A stretch of 64,000 nucleotides of DNA, from positions 124,001 through 188,000 of the forward strand of contig NZ_WWDL01000004.1 in assembly GCF_009848505.1 (NCBI RefSeq). Reading direction: 5' to 3'. The position numbers and the translations under genes were made by a program. Below, piece by piece: positions 54,687 through 64,000 of this stretch (position 1 is its first letter; every line of letters begins with the position of its first letter). This DNA comes from Muricoccus harenae. GTDB taxonomy: Bacteria; Pseudomonadota; Alphaproteobacteria; Acetobacterales; Acetobacteraceae. The notes beneath the pieces were generated by a model. It searched no databases and was not told where the DNA came from. It saw only the letters and a list, made by a program, of their open reading frames with translations.

Positions 54687-57500
54687 ATGGACCACTCGCC
54701 AGGGAATTACGTCCAGCGCCAGCAAGTTCAGGGCAGCTCCGCCATGGACCCTGCCGAGGCCCCGGCGGAGCTGCGCCGCCTCGCCGGGCCACTCTTCGCC
54801 GCCATGCAGCGCGCCGGCTTGTCCATCGTGGTGACCAACCCGCGGCTTCCGGATAACCCGATCGTTTTCGTCAACGCCGCCTTCACCCGGCTGACCGGCT
54901 ATCCCGCAGAGGAGGCCCTCGGCCGCAACTGCCGTTTCCTCCAGATCCCGGGCACCGATCCCGCCGTCACCGCCGCACTAGCCGACGCCCTGCGCCAAGG
55001 CCGGCCGGCGGAGGCCGAAATCCTCAACGCCCGCCGCGACGGCACGCCCTTCTGGAACGCCCTCTCGATCACTCCCGTAGCGGATGGCGGCGAGGGTCCA
55101 GCCTTCTTCCTTGCCACGCAGGCCGACGTGACCGCCGCGCGCGAGGCAGGCCTCGTCGAAATGGCGCTTCGGGCCCGGAAGGACGAGTTGGGCGAGACAA
55201 GTCAACGCCTCCGGGAAGCCCTCTCCGCCGCCGGGGTATTGGCCTCCTGGGACTGGGACGTGCCCGCGCGCCGCATCATCGGCGACAGCCGCTTCGTCGC
55301 CCTTTACGACCTGGATGCGGAGCAGGCGGCGCGCGGCGTCGGGCCCGGCACCTTCTTCTCCATCATCCACCCCGACGACCAGCCACGCATCCGCCTGGCC
55401 GTCGGCGCCATCCTGCGCGGCGCCGACCTGTTCTCGAAGGAATACCGAATCCTCCTGCCCGGCGGCGCCATGCGCTGGGTCCATGCCCGCGGCCGCTGCT
55501 ACTCGGACGAGAGCGGCGAGCCCCGCCGCTTCGTCGGCACGCTCGTCGATGTCTCCGACCAGAAGCGGGTCGAGGAGCAGCTGCGCATCGCCCAGACTGC
55601 GGGCGGCATCGGCACCTTCGGTTATGTCGTGGGCTACGGCACCGTCTCCGTCTCCCCCCAGTTCTGCGCGCTGCTTGGCCTTCATGCCGCGAGCGACCTT
55701 CCGTTGCGGACCATCAACGCCCTGGTCGATCCCGGCGATCCGCCGATCATCGAGCAATCCGCCCAGCCTGCCCCCGGCACCGCTGCCCAGGCCGATCTCC
55801 GCATCACCCGGCCGGATACCGGCGAGACCCGCTGGCTGACCCGGCGCGGCGAATACCTGCGCGACGCCGAGACCACCGATCTCCGCTTCAGCGGCGTCAT
55901 CTACGACATCACCGCCACCAAGCGCACCGAGGCCCAGCTCCGCACCCTGAACGAGCGGCTGGAGACCGAGGTGGCCGAGCGCACCGACGACCGCAACCGC
56001 CTCTGGCGCCTCTCGGCCGATATCATGCTCGTCGCCCGCACCGACGGCACCCTTACCGCCGTGAACCCGGCCTGGACCACGGTGCTCGGCTGGACCGAGG
56101 CCGAGCTGATCGGCACCCGCGTCTTCAACCTTATCCACCCCGAGGACGTCGAGGCTGCCCGCGAGCGGATGCGGATGCTGGAGCGGGGCGAGTCGATCTG
56201 GCGGTCCGACGACCGCTACCGCCACAAGGATGGCAGCTGGCGCTGGATCAGCTGGTCCGCCTCCCCGGGCGAGGGGCTGGTCAGTGCCGTCGGCCGCGAC
56301 GTCACCGCCGAGAAGGAGCGGGCCGAGGCCCTGCGCCAGACCGAGGAGGCGCTGCGCCAGAGCCAGAAGATGGAGGCCGTGGGCCAGCTTACCGGCGGCA
56401 TCGCCCATGACTTCAACAACCTGCTCACCGGCATCATCGGCAGCCTGGACCTGCTGCGCACGCGCGTGGCCCAGGGCCGGCTGAACCAGATGGACCGCTA
56501 TATCGCCGCCGCCCAGGGCGCCGCCGGCCGCGCCGCCGCGCTCACCCACCGCCTCCTTGCCTTCTCCCGCCGCCAGACGCTGGACCCGAAGGCCATCCAG
56601 CCCAACCGCCTGATCCAGGGCATGGAGGACCTCATCCGGCGCACCATGGGCCCCGCGATCGAGGTGGAGGCGATCCTCGCCATCGGCCTCTGGCCCACCC
56701 TCTGCGACCCGAATCAGCTCGAGAACGCGCTGCTCAACCTCTGCATCAACGCGCGGGACGCCATGCCCGCCGGCGGCCGCCTGACCATCGAGACGGCCAA
56801 TACCTGGATCGATGAGCGCACGGCGCGGGAACGCGACATGGCGCCCGGTCAGTACATCGTGATCTGCGTCACCGACACCGGCACCGGCATGCCGCCCGAT
56901 GTGGTGGTGAGGGCCTTCGATCCCTTTTTCACCACCAAGCCCATGGGGCAGGGCACCGGCCTCGGCCTCTCGATGATCTATGGCTTCGCCCACCAGTCCG
57001 GGGGGCATGCCCGCATCTATTCCGAGGTGGGGCAGGGCACGACGATGCGCCTTTATCTCCCCCGCCACCGTGGCAATGCGGAGGACGGCGAGGCCGAGGG
57101 CATCCAGGCCGAATCGCCCCGCGCGCGCGAGGGCGAGACGGTGCTGGTCGTCGATGACGAGCCCACCATCCGCATGCTCGTCACCGAGGTGCTGGAGGAG
57201 CTGGGCTATGCCGCGATGGAGGCCGCCGACGGCGCCGCGGCCCTGCAGCTCGTCAAGGCGCCCGGGCGGATCGACCTCCTCATCACCGATGTCGGCCTGC
57301 CCGGCGGCATGAACGGCCGCCAGGTCGCCGATGCGGCGCGGGATGCCCGGCCAGGGCTGCGCGTGCTGTTCATCACCGGCTATGCCGAGAATGCGGTGGT
57401 GGGAAACGGCCTGCTGGAGCCCGGCATGCATGTGCTGACCAAGCCCTTCGCGATGGAAGTGCTGGCCGCCCGCATCAAAACGATCATCGAGTCGAGCTGA
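54687..57500 (+). CDS. LOV-domain (blue-light) hybrid sensor histidine kinase
   Basis: A 937-residue soluble sensor kinase. Residues ~45-150 form a canonical LOV domain: GRNCRFLQ with the flavin-adduct cysteine Cys82, [29 protein letters not shown] and the final strand with Gln145 (LATQADVT). Three further PAS domains follow (~185-295, 300-420, 445-550). The dimerisation helix carries His574 in [11 protein letters not shown], then an ATPase domain with the N box ([15 protein letters not shown]), DTGTGMPPD and GTGLGLSM, and a C-terminal receiver with Asp868 ([11 protein letters not shown]) and the lysine in VLTKPFAM. No membrane segment. Start uncertain: ATG 54744 is an alternative. Output partner not in the window. 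Confidence 0.92.
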   Translation: MDHSPGNYVQRQQVQGSSAMDPAEAPAELRRLAGPLFAAMQRAGLSIVVTNPRLPDNPIVFVNAAFTRLTGYPAEEALGRNCRFLQIPGTDPAVTAALADALRQGRPAEAEILNARRDGTPFWNALSITPVADGGEGPAFFLATQADVTAAREAGLVEMALRARKDELGETSQRLREALSAAGVLASWDWDVPARRIIGDSRFVALYDLDAEQAARGVGPGTFFSIIHPDDQPRIRLAVGAILRGADLFSKEYRILLPGGAMRWVHARGRCYSDESGEPRRFVGTLVDVSDQKRVEEQLRIAQTAGGIGTFGYVVGYGTVSVSPQFCALLGLHAASDLPLRTINALVDPGDPPIIEQSAQPAPGTAAQADLRITRPDTGETRWLTRRGEYLRDAETTDLRFSGVIYDITATKRTEAQLRTLNERLETEVAERTDDRNRLWRLSADIMLVARTDGTLTAVNPAWTTVLGWTEAELIGTRVFNLIHPEDVEAARERMRMLERGESIWRSDDRYRHKDGSWRWISWSASPGEGLVSAVGRDVTAEKERAEALRQTEEALRQSQKMEAVGQLTGGIAHDFNNLLTGIIGSLDLLRTRVAQGRLNQMDRYIAAAQGAAGRAAALTHRLLAFSRRQTLDPKAIQPNRLIQGMEDLIRRTMGPAIEVEAILAIGLWPTLCDPNQLENALLNLCINARDAMPAGGRLTIETANTWIDERTARERDMAPGQYIVICVTDTGTGMPPDVVVRAFDPFFTTKPMGQGTGLGLSMIYGFAHQSGGHARIYSEVGQGTTMRLYLPRHRGNAEDGEAEGIQAESPRAREGETVLVVDDEPTIRMLVTEVLEELGYAAMEAADGAAALQLVKAPGRIDLLITDVGLPGGMNGRQVADAARDARPGLRVLFITGYAENAVVGNGLLEPGMHVLTKPFAMEVLAARIKTIIESS

Positions 57501-57536
57501 ACCGCTGGCCAGGGCACAGACGACATCGCCAGCCGT

Positions 57537-57929
<393 letters not shown>

Positions 57930-57996
57930 CCTGTCCACAAGTCGTACCTGGTTGCCCGAGCTTGACCGCAGGCGCGGGGCGGCCGACCTCTGCCCC

Positions 57997-58731
57997 GTGC
58001 CGCCCGCCCAACCGTTCCTCGCCCTGCTCGGCGCCGCTCTCCTGGCCTGGGCCGCCCCGGCCGCTGCCCAGGGGGCGGGCGGCGACTGGTCCGCCTGCCG
58101 CCGCGCCATCGCTGCCGTGGAGCCGGGATCCTCCATCCCGCCCGGCCTGCTCGGCGCCATCGCCCTGGTCGAGGCCGGCCGCAGCGACCCCGCCGGCCGG
58201 CCCGAGCCCTGGCCCTGGACCTGGAATGCCGAAGGCCAGGGCCACACTGCCCCCACCCGCGCCGCCGCCATCGCCGCCGTCGCCGCCCTTCAGGCGCGAG
58301 GCGTCCGCTCCATCGATGTCGGCTGCATGCAGGTGAACCTCATGTACCACCCGGACGCCTTCGCGAATCTCGACCAAGCCTTCGATCCGCTGGCCAATGC
58401 CCGCTACGCGGCCCACTTCCTCGCCCGCCTGCGCGCCGCCGCCCCCGATTGGGGCGAGGCCATCGGCCGCTACCATTCCGGCGAACCCGAACGCGGCGCC
58501 GCCTATAACCGCCGCGTCGCCCTGGCCCGGCTCGGCGCCGTCTGGGGACGGGGAGGGGCCGTGCCCCTGCCGCCCATGCGCGGCCTCGCCGGCCTCTGCG
58601 CCGCCGGCCGCCAGCCCGCCCTGCTGATCGGCGGCCCGGCCGAGGCACGCCGCTTCATGCGGCCTGGGGTGAACCGACCCGTGCCGGTGCCCCGCAGCAG
58701 CAAGCCACGCATGGCCTGCCTGCGCCGATAG
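57997..58731 (+). CDS. Lytic transglycosylase (SLT-domain) protein
   Basis: A 244-residue exported peptidoglycan lyase. A GTG at 57997 gives a signal peptide (FLALLGAALLAWAAPAAAQ); the catalytic glutamate is probably Glu59 in LLGAIALVEAGRS, followed by the goose-lysozyme-like motifs DVGCMQVNLMYHP and YHSGEPERGAAY. It would cleave glycan strands in the periplasm. The C-terminal 60 residues are a proline/arginine-rich extension without known domain. It ends 47 bases before a terminator hairpin and converges on a membrane-protein gene. Confidence 0.82.
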   Translation: MPPAQPFLALLGAALLAWAAPAAAQGAGGDWSACRRAIAAVEPGSSIPPGLLGAIALVEAGRSDPAGRPEPWPWTWNAEGQGHTAPTRAAAIAAVAALQARGVRSIDVGCMQVNLMYHPDAFANLDQAFDPLANARYAAHFLARLRAAAPDWGEAIGRYHSGEPERGAAYNRRVALARLGAVWGRGGAVPLPPMRGLAGLCAAGRQPALLIGGPAEARRFMRPGVNRPVPVPRSSKPRMACLRR

Positions 58732-58777
58732 GCGGCGCGGCAGCGTGGCGTTCCGGACGACAACAGGGGGGCTCCCT

Positions 58778-58796
58778 CCCGCGCGAGCGGCGCGGG
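58778..58796. terminator. Hairpin between convergent genes
   Basis: CCCGCGC (58778-58784) pairs perfectly with GCGCGGG (58790-58796) with a five-base loop, followed by TCTT. It separates the transglycosylase gene (plus) from the membrane-protein gene (minus). Confidence 0.55.
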
Positions 58797-58798
58797 TC

Positions 58799-60157
58799 TT
58801 AACGGCCACTGTCCCGCCGCATCGCCAGCGCCATTGCCCCCGCCAGCACCAGCCAGGCCACCCGCGCCCCATACCGGTCATGCGGTCCGCTCAGCGCCCC
58901 GGTGGCGAAGGCGTTGGCGAGGATCGCAATGCCGATCCCCAGCGCGAATCCCACCACCATCCGCTCCCGCCGCCCGAACCAACCGAGCAGCGCCAGCGTG
59001 GCCGCCCCCAGCAGAAGCACCGGCCCCTGGACCCAGAGCACCGGCGCCACCAGCCCCGGTAACACGCCCCGCCACTGCGCCCCGGCCTGGAGGCGCGCCG
59101 CCTCCTCCGGGCCGAAGGCGCGGATTTGCCCCAGCACACCCTCGCCGATATGCCGCCGCTCCAGCGTGTCCCCCACGCGATTGGCGGCGAGCTGCGCCAG
59201 CATGTCCCGCACCGCGTCCCGCGCCACGGCGAAGGGCTCCCTCGCCACCGTCTCGGCGACGATTTCCCGCGCCTCCCCGGACAAGGCCCGCCCGCCGAAA
59301 TCGCGAGGCCGCCCCGCCTCGTCGCGGTTCACGGGGCTGGAGGGTTCCCATAGGAAGATGTCGCTCGGCAGCAGCTCGCGCGGGCATTGCCGCAGCGTGC
59401 AGCCCTCGGGCCCGTAGGGCGCCAACCGTCCCTCGAAGGCGCAGAGCGCCCAGCCCGCCTCCGGGCAGCGCGCCTCGATCGTGCGGATCGCCGGCCCGTT
59501 CGCCACCATCCGCGCCAACAGGAAGGTCGATCCATAGGGCGAGAGCGACAGCCGCCCATGCCCTGCCAGATTTGTCGCCAGCAGCAGAACCACAGCGCCG
59601 GCCAGCGGCACCGCCACCCGCCCCGCCGCGCGCCACCCGCCGAGCAGCGCGACCACCATCAGCGCCCCGAGCATCGGCAGATGCGAGAGATGCGCCGCCG
59701 CCCCCACCGCGCCGAGGACGCAAAGCCACGCCACCTCCCGGCGCGAGAGCGAAGCCCGCCCGAAAGCCAGCAGCAGGGCGCAGAGCACCACGGCGGGGGT
59801 GAGCGCGTCCGGCATCACCAGCGCCACCGAGAAGGGCGCCGCCGTCAGCACCGCCACCACACCGCAGAGCAACAGGTGCCGCCCCGCCGAGGCCGCGCCG
59901 CCGAAGGCACGCAGCATCAGCCACAGCAAGTGGGACAGCATCACGCCCTGCGCGACCACGACCGGCCAGAGCGTGTGGTTCCAGTGGAACAGGAAGGCCA
60001 ATGGCCCGTAGATCCAGGGCTTGTCCCAGATCATCAGCGGTCCGAGCGTCTGGTGCAGGAAGGCGCCGCTGTCGCTGAACACCAGCGGGTAGCCCGCGAT
60101 GAAGGCCGGCCAGGCGAGCATCAGCCCACCTGCCACCACCGTCAGCAGCCGCCTCAA
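58799..60157 (-). CDS. Uncharacterised polytopic membrane protein
   Basis: A 452-residue inner-membrane protein with about ten hydrophobic segments, beginning LLTVVAGGLMLAWPAFIAGY. The first external loop contains FSDSGAFLHQTLGP and DKPWIYGPLAFLFHW; acidic residues there are reminiscent of GT-C type glycosyltransferases, but no family motif is certain. A ~130-residue soluble part (SGEAREIVAETVAREPFAV) lies in the second half. A TTG at 60157 overlaps the moaE stop (TTGA), matching the coupling style of the region; GTG at 60139 is an alternative. Function unknown. Confidence 0.7.
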   Translation of the reverse strand: MRRLLTVVAGGLMLAWPAFIAGYPLVFSDSGAFLHQTLGPLMIWDKPWIYGPLAFLFHWNHTLWPVVVAQGVMLSHLLWLMLRAFGGAASAGRHLLLCGVVAVLTAAPFSVALVMPDALTPAVVLCALLLAFGRASLSRREVAWLCVLGAVGAAAHLSHLPMLGALMVVALLGGWRAAGRVAVPLAGAVVLLLATNLAGHGRLSLSPYGSTFLLARMVANGPAIRTIEARCPEAGWALCAFEGRLAPYGPEGCTLRQCPRELLPSDIFLWEPSSPVNRDEAGRPRDFGGRALSGEAREIVAETVAREPFAVARDAVRDMLAQLAANRVGDTLERRHIGEGVLGQIRAFGPEEAARLQAGAQWRGVLPGLVAPVLWVQGPVLLLGAATLALLGWFGRRERMVVGFALGIGIAILANAFATGALSGPHDRYGARVAWLVLAGAMALAMRRDSGR

Positions 60158-60630
60158 CCGGCCGCGCCCGATCCGCCGTCCCAGCCCTGGGCCCGCGCCT
60201 CGTCCTCCGCGCGCGCCGCCACCCAGCGCTCGCCGCCGCCGGCGAATTCCTCGCGTTTCCAGAATGGGGCGCCAGTCTTCAGCCAATCGATCAGGAAGGC
60301 GCAGGCCTCCAGCGCGGCCACCCGGTGCCGGCTCGCGGCCAGCACCAGCACGATCCCCTCGCCAGGCAGGATGCGCCCGACCCGGTGGATCACGGTGCAG
60401 CCCGTCAGCGGCCAGCGCTGGCAGGCCTGCTCCACAATGCGGGCGATGGCCCGCTCCGTCATGCCCGGGTAATGCTCGAGCACCAGCGCCTGCAGCCCGT
60501 CATCGGCGCGGCAGAGCCCGACGAAGCTGGCCACTCCGCCCACATCGACCCGCCCGGCCGAGAGCGCCGCCGTCTCCGCCGTCAGGTCGAAGCCGGCTTC
60601 CTGCACGCGGATGGTGGGCACAACGCTCAT
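60154..60630 (-). CDS. moaE: Molybdopterin synthase catalytic subunit
   Basis: A 158-residue protein that, with MoaD, converts precursor Z to molybdopterin. Typical motifs are LVLEHYPGMTERAI, HRVGRILPGEGIVLVLAASRH and the active-site lysine segment WLKTGAPFWKRE. The ATG at 60630 has GAGG five bases upstream; a GTG at 60645 would overlap moaD. Its product feeds enzymes such as the formate dehydrogenase in this window. Confidence 0.94.
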   Translation of the reverse strand: MSVVPTIRVQEAGFDLTAETAALSAGRVDVGGVASFVGLCRADDGLQALVLEHYPGMTERAIARIVEQACQRWPLTGCTVIHRVGRILPGEGIVLVLAASRHRVAALEACAFLIDWLKTGAPFWKREEFAGGGERWVAARAEDEARAQGWDGGSGAAG

Positions 60631-60637
60631 CAGCGCC

Positions 60638-60889
60638 TCAGCCACCGGTCACCGGCGGGAAGAAGGCCACCTCGTCGCCCGGGTGCACCGGATGGTCGGG
60701 GCCGCAGAAATCCTGGTTCACCGCCATCCGCACCTGCGCCGGATCGGCGAAGGCCGAGGCATGCCCCGGCGACCGCGTTGCCAGCCAACGCATCAACCCG
60801 CCCACATCGACCACCTCCGGCGGCGGGGAGACGGATTCCTCTCCCACCCCGGCGCGCTGCCGAAGCCAGGCGAAGTAGAGGATTTTCAT
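60638..60889 (-). CDS. moaD: Molybdopterin synthase sulfur carrier subunit
   Basis: An 83-residue ubiquitin-like protein ending in the Gly-Gly that is thiocarboxylated (FFPPVTGG). MKILYFAWLRQRAGV is a typical MoaD start. The ATG overlaps the stop of the upstream lipoprotein gene (ATGA), and moaE follows seven bases later. Confidence 0.94.
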   Translation of the reverse strand: MKILYFAWLRQRAGVGEESVSPPPEVVDVGGLMRWLATRSPGHASAFADPAQVRMAVNQDFCGPDHPVHPGDEVAFFPPVTGG

Positions 60890-61548
60890 CGTGTGTTGGG
60901 CACCACCTGGATGCTTCCGTCGGGCCCGATCAAGGTGGTCGTGCCGCCCTCACGGATCGCCGTGCCGGTGCCGACGCCGGGCTGGGTGTAGGACTGCACA
61001 CGGCCCGAGCCCCCGGTGATGGTGGCGGGCGGCCCGCCCGGCACCGGCAGCACCTGACCCTCGAGGCGCGGCTCGGGCGGCGTCGGCGGCGCGCCGCGCG
61101 GCACGCCCTGGCGGGGCAGGGGCGGCGGGTCGAGCGGCGGCAGGGCCTCGGAACTGCCCTGGCGGCGCAGGCGGGGCTGGCGGCGGCTCGCATCGCCCTC
61201 GGGCGTGTCGGGGCCGGGCCGCGCGCTTTCCAGCGCCGGCTCCGGCGGGCGGCCGCGCTGGCGCGCCCGGTCCAGCGGCGCGGCGGCGGGGTCGCGCAAC
61301 GGCACGGCGGCATCCGGGTTCAGCAGGGTGGCGCGCGGCGCCTCCTCGGCCGGCCAGACATTGCCCGGTTCCGGCAGCAGCGGCGGGACCTCATCCACGG
61401 TGCCCATGACGCGCTGCACCGTCAGGCTGCCGGGGCCGCCGATCGGGTCGGTGCGGCCGAACGGGGCCATGTCGATGTCGCCGAAGCAGCCGCCGAGCAG
61501 AAGGGTGAGCGGCAGGCAGGCGAGCAGCCCCGGACGAACGCGATCCAT
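60886..61548 (-). CDS. Proline-rich putative lipoprotein coupled to moaD
   Basis: A 220-residue predicted lipoprotein: signal MDRVRPGLLACLPLTLLLGG and lipobox cysteine Cys21. The mature part is low-complexity, rich in proline, glycine and arginine, with no recognised domain except a slightly more ordered C-terminus (EGGTTTLIGPDGSIQVVPNTR). AAGGA precedes the ATG. It is inserted between pgsA and moaD and translationally coupled to moaD, although the functions seem unrelated. Confidence 0.75.
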   Translation of the reverse strand: MDRVRPGLLACLPLTLLLGGCFGDIDMAPFGRTDPIGGPGSLTVQRVMGTVDEVPPLLPEPGNVWPAEEAPRATLLNPDAAVPLRDPAAAPLDRARQRGRPPEPALESARPGPDTPEGDASRRQPRLRRQGSSEALPPLDPPPLPRQGVPRGAPPTPPEPRLEGQVLPVPGGPPATITGGSGRVQSYTQPGVGTGTAIREGGTTTLIGPDGSIQVVPNTR

Positions 61549-61634
61549 GTCGAAGTCCTTTTCCGTGTGGCCCGCGGCGGCGGGCCCAGTCTGATTCGCT
61601 GGCAAGCAGGATGCCCCCGCAGGCCGCTTCTTTG

Positions 61635-62237
61635 CTACCCGGCCCGCTCGCCCTGGCGAATGCCGTCCTCGGCCGCCGCATGGCGCATGCCGGCGGTCAT
61701 GTAGTCCCATCCGGTCCAGAGGGTCAGGGCGGCCGCCACCCACAACCCGGCCTCCCCCAGCCAGGAAACCGGAAGGAAGCTCAGCCCAATGGCCGAGGCG
61801 CCGCTATCCCCCGCCACGATGGTGCCGATGGCCCCCATCTGGAAGCCGGTCTTCCACTTCGCCAGCCGCGTGACCGGCAGCCCGATCCGGAGCCCCGCCA
61901 GGTATTCCCGCAACCCGGAGACCAGGATCTCCCGCAGCAGCACCACGATGGCCGGCAGCAGCCCGAGCCCCGATAGCCGGTCCATCCCAGCCAGCAGCAT
62001 CAGCGCGGCGCCGACCAGCAGCTTGTCCGCGATCGGGTCCAGCATCCGCCCGAAGGCGGAATGCGCCCCGCGCTCCCGCGCGATCTTGCCGTCGAAATAG
62101 TCGGTGATGGCGGCGGCCGAGAAAACCGCGCAGGCAAGGATGTCCCCCACTGGCGTGCGGAGGAACATGAGCCCCACCAGCAGCGGGATGGCCGCGATGC
62201 GGGAGAGGGTTAGCAGGTTCGGCAGGTCGATGGGCAT
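61635..62237 (-). CDS. pgsA: CDP-diacylglycerol--glycerol-3-phosphate 3-phosphatidyltransferase
   Basis: A 200-residue membrane enzyme of phosphatidylglycerol synthesis. The CDP-alcohol phosphotransferase motif is complete: Asp49-Gly50, Ala53-Arg54, Gly63, Asp67 and Asp71 in the usual spacing. MPIDLPNLLTLSRIAAIPLL is the standard start, and four to six membrane helices are visible. It follows uvrC by 56 bases, a common alphaproteobacterial pairing. Confidence 0.95.
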   Translation of the reverse strand: MPIDLPNLLTLSRIAAIPLLVGLMFLRTPVGDILACAVFSAAAITDYFDGKIARERGAHSAFGRMLDPIADKLLVGAALMLLAGMDRLSGLGLLPAIVVLLREILVSGLREYLAGLRIGLPVTRLAKWKTGFQMGAIGTIVAGDSGASAIGLSFLPVSWLGEAGLWVAAALTLWTGWDYMTAGMRHAAAEDGIRQGERAG

Positions 62238-62293
62238 CCGCGGCTCCTTGCCGAACCCCTAGCCCAGAACCGGGCGAGGGGGAACGCGTGGGT

Positions 62294-64000
62294 TCAACCT
62301 TCCACCTCGTGCCCCGCCGCGTCCGCCGCCAGGGGGAAGGCTCCAATGTCCTCCGCCTCGGGCGCGGAAGCCTCGCCCACGGCTTTCTCCGGTCCCTCCG
62401 CCAGCACCTGCACCGGCCCCGGCTTCACCCGCGCCCGGCCGCGCGGCTTCGGCGCCTCGGCAGGGCCGGTGGTGCCGGGATGGAAATGTTCATAGACCCG
62501 CTTGGCCACGGCCGGGCCGATCCCGGGGCAATTCCGCATATCGTCCGGGGACGCGTTCCGCACCCCGCGCGCCGAGCCGAAATGGTTCAGCAGCGCCCGC
62601 TTGATCGCAGTGCCGACACCCGGGATCTCGTCCAGCTCGCTCGTCACCAGCGACTTGGAGCGCCCGGCGCGATGGGTGGTGATGGCGAATCGGTGCGCCT
62701 CGTCCCGCAGCCTCTGCAGGTAATAGAGAACCGGGTCGCGCGGCGGCAGCTGGATCGGGTCATGCCCCGTCCGGTGGAACCATTCCCGCCCCGCATCGCG
62801 GTCCGGCCCCTTGGCGACCGCCACCAGCGGCACGTCATGGATGCCCATCTCGGTCAGGATGTCCCGCGCGGCATGGAGCTGGCCTATCCCGCCGTCGATC
62901 AGCACCAGATCCGGCCAGGTGCCGCTCTCGCGCTCCGGGTCCTCCTTCAGCGCGCGCCCGAATCGCCGCTCGAACACCTCCCGCATCATGGCGAAGTCGT
63001 CGCCGCCCCGGGGCCCGCCGGTGGTGCGCGGCGTGGCGCGGGCGGCGGCGTCATGCGCCAGGGCGCGCACATCCTCCTGCGCCAGCGGCTCCACCCCGGC
63101 CTCGTCGGCAGGGGCCGGGCCACGATCGGCGGAGCGCTTCCCCTTGGCCGCGCCAGCCCCATCCCCGCGGATGGAGAATTTGCGATAGGCGTTCTTGATG
63201 AAACCTTGCGGCCCCGCCACCACCATCACCCCATAGGCATTCGCCCCCTGGATGTGGCTGTTGTCGTAGATCTCGATCCGCTCGGGCGCCGAGGGGAGGT
63301 CGAACACCTTCGCCACCCCCTGCAGCAGCTCGCCCTGGGCTGCGCCCTCGGCCAGCTTCCGCTCCAGCGCCTCCCGCGCATTGGTCTGGGCGTGATCCAC
63401 CGCCGCGCGCTTCTCGCCGCGCTTCGGGTGATGGACCTCCACCTTGCGGTCCGCCCGCAGCGCCAGCGCCTCGGCCACCAGTGCCGCCTCGGGCAACTCA
63501 TGGGAAACCAGAACCAGCGGCGGCGGCGGGAGGTCGTCATAGAGCTGGCCGAGGAAGGCTGTGATCACCTCCGCCGGCTCCGCATCCGCCCGCACGCCCG
63601 AGAGGAAGAAGGGCCGGTTGCCGTTGTTCCGCCCGCCCCGGAAGAAGAATACCTGAACGCAGGCCTGGCCTGCCGCCTGGTGCAGCGCCACCACATCGGC
63701 ATCACCCACCCCGTCCAGGTTGATCCGGTCCCGCCCCTGCACATGGGTCAGGCCCCGGATTCGGTCCCGCAGGGCCGCCGCACGCTCAAATTCCAGCTTC
63801 TCGGCCGCCTCCTCCATCTCCTTCGCCAGCCGCTTCTGGATCGAGGGCGTCTCGCCCGAGAGGAACTGCGTCGCCTCCCGCACCAGCTCCGCATAATCGT
63901 CCTTGGAGATCCGGTCGACGCAGGGTGCGGAGCAGCGGCGGATCTGGTGCAGCAGGCAGGGGCGGGAGCGGTTGTCGAACACCGTGTCCCGGCAGGAGCG
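62294..64000 (-). CDS. uvrC: Excinuclease ABC subunit C (5' end outside window)
   Basis: The visible 568 residues are the C-terminal part of UvrC, the dual-incision nuclease of nucleotide excision repair. The frame is open to the window edge; the upstream GIY-YIG nuclease domain is missing. Visible in order: the cysteine-rich linker ([16 protein letters not shown]), the UvrB-binding UVR helix pair ([23 protein letters not shown]), the RNase-H-like second nuclease domain ([34 protein letters not shown]) and the helix-hairpin-helix ([14 protein letters not shown]). There is an ~55-residue charged insert within the nuclease domain and a 60-residue proline/alanine-rich C-terminal tail. Confidence 0.95.
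   Translation of the reverse strand, partial: RSCRDTVFDNRSRPCLLHQIRRCSAPCVDRISKDDYAELVREATQFLSGETPSIQKRLAKEMEEAAEKLEFERAAALRDRIRGLTHVQGRDRINLDGVGDADVVALHQAAGQACVQVFFFRGGRNNGNRPFFLSGVRADAEPAEVITAFLGQLYDDLPPPPLVLVSHELPEAALVAEALALRADRKVEVHHPKRGEKRAAVDHAQTNAREALERKLAEGAAQGELLQGVAKVFDLPSAPERIEIYDNSHIQGANAYGVMVVAGPQGFIKNAYRKFSIRGDGAGAAKGKRSADRGPAPADEAGVEPLAQEDVRALAHDAAARATPRTTGGPRGGDDFAMMREVFERRFGRALKEDPERESGTWPDLVLIDGGIGQLHAARDILTEMGIHDVPLVAVAKGPDRDAGREWFHRTGHDPIQLPPRDPVLYYLQRLRDEAHRFAITTHRAGRSKSLVTSELDEIPGVGTAIKRALLNHFGSARGVRNASPDDMRNCPGIGPAVAKRVYEHFHPGTTGPAEAPKPRGRARVKPGPVQVLAEGPEKAVGEASAPEAEDIGAFPLAADAAGHEVEG

Overview
The window is about 64 kb of very GC-rich bacterial DNA with dense, overlapping genes. 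Start and stop codons repeatedly share bases (ATGA, GTGA, TTGA), and GTG and TTG starts are common. The gene set is that of an alphaproteobacterium: NAD-dependent formate dehydrogenase FdsGBA-FdhD-FdsD, a split hut locus using HutF, System I cytochrome c maturation (ccmCDEFGHI), uvrC-pgsA-moaD-moaE, and many solute-binding proteins (eight), including the orphan TctC/Bug type. This points to Acetobacteraceae of the Roseomonas type. That is an inference from gene content and style; no 16S rRNA or tRNA gene was seen.

Layout. (1) 1-18.6 kb, all plus strand: the end of a polyamine/Fe-type ABC transporter with a GntR/FCD regulator; a dipeptide/oligopeptide ABC system with two paralogous binding proteins around oppD-oppF and then dppB-dppC; and an IclR-regulated cassette containing a 567-residue unknown protein, a DUF3726-like protein, an M19 dipeptidase-like protein with unusual metal-site motifs, and a second complete polyamine-type ABC transporter. 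(2) 18.6-34.2 kb, all minus strand: a UPF0173 hydrolase, then (reading leftward from 34.2 kb) a 2-oxoglutarate/Fe(II) oxygenase, hutC, hutU, hutH, hutI, a family-5 binding protein, a LysR regulator and fdsG-fdsB-fdsA-fdhD-fdsD. (3) 34.4-38.8 kb, plus strand, divergent from hut: a HisJQMP-type amino-acid ABC transporter translationally coupled to hutF. Histidine uptake, histidine breakdown by the HutF route (which would release formate through HutG, not seen here) and formate oxidation therefore lie side by side. (4) 38.8-45.9 kb: a CatB-like acetyltransferase of lower GC, two orphan TctC proteins, an opine-dehydrogenase-family enzyme, and an operon of a flavoprotein monooxygenase with two CMD/AhpD proteins. 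(5) 45.9-51.1 kb, minus strand: ccmC-D-E-F-G-H-I, including a 44-codon ccmD. (6) 51.4-58.7 kb: a FadB-like bifunctional beta-oxidation protein with a PaaI thioesterase, a SRPBCC protein, a hybrid histidine kinase whose first sensor is a canonical LOV (blue-light) domain, a small low-affinity-iron-permease-like protein and a lytic transglycosylase. (7) 58.8-64 kb, minus strand: uvrC (5' end outside the window), pgsA, a proline-rich lipoprotein, moaD, moaE and a polytopic membrane protein.

The items most worth follow-up are the LOV-PAS-PAS-PAS-kinase-receiver protein, the IclR / 567-aa unknown / DUF3726-like / divergent M19 / ABC cassette, the hut-to-formate-dehydrogenase run, and the flavoprotein plus paired CMD-protein operon. 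No CRISPR array, insertion sequence, phage gene, rRNA or tRNA was recognised. No stretch longer than 300 bases lacks a gene.
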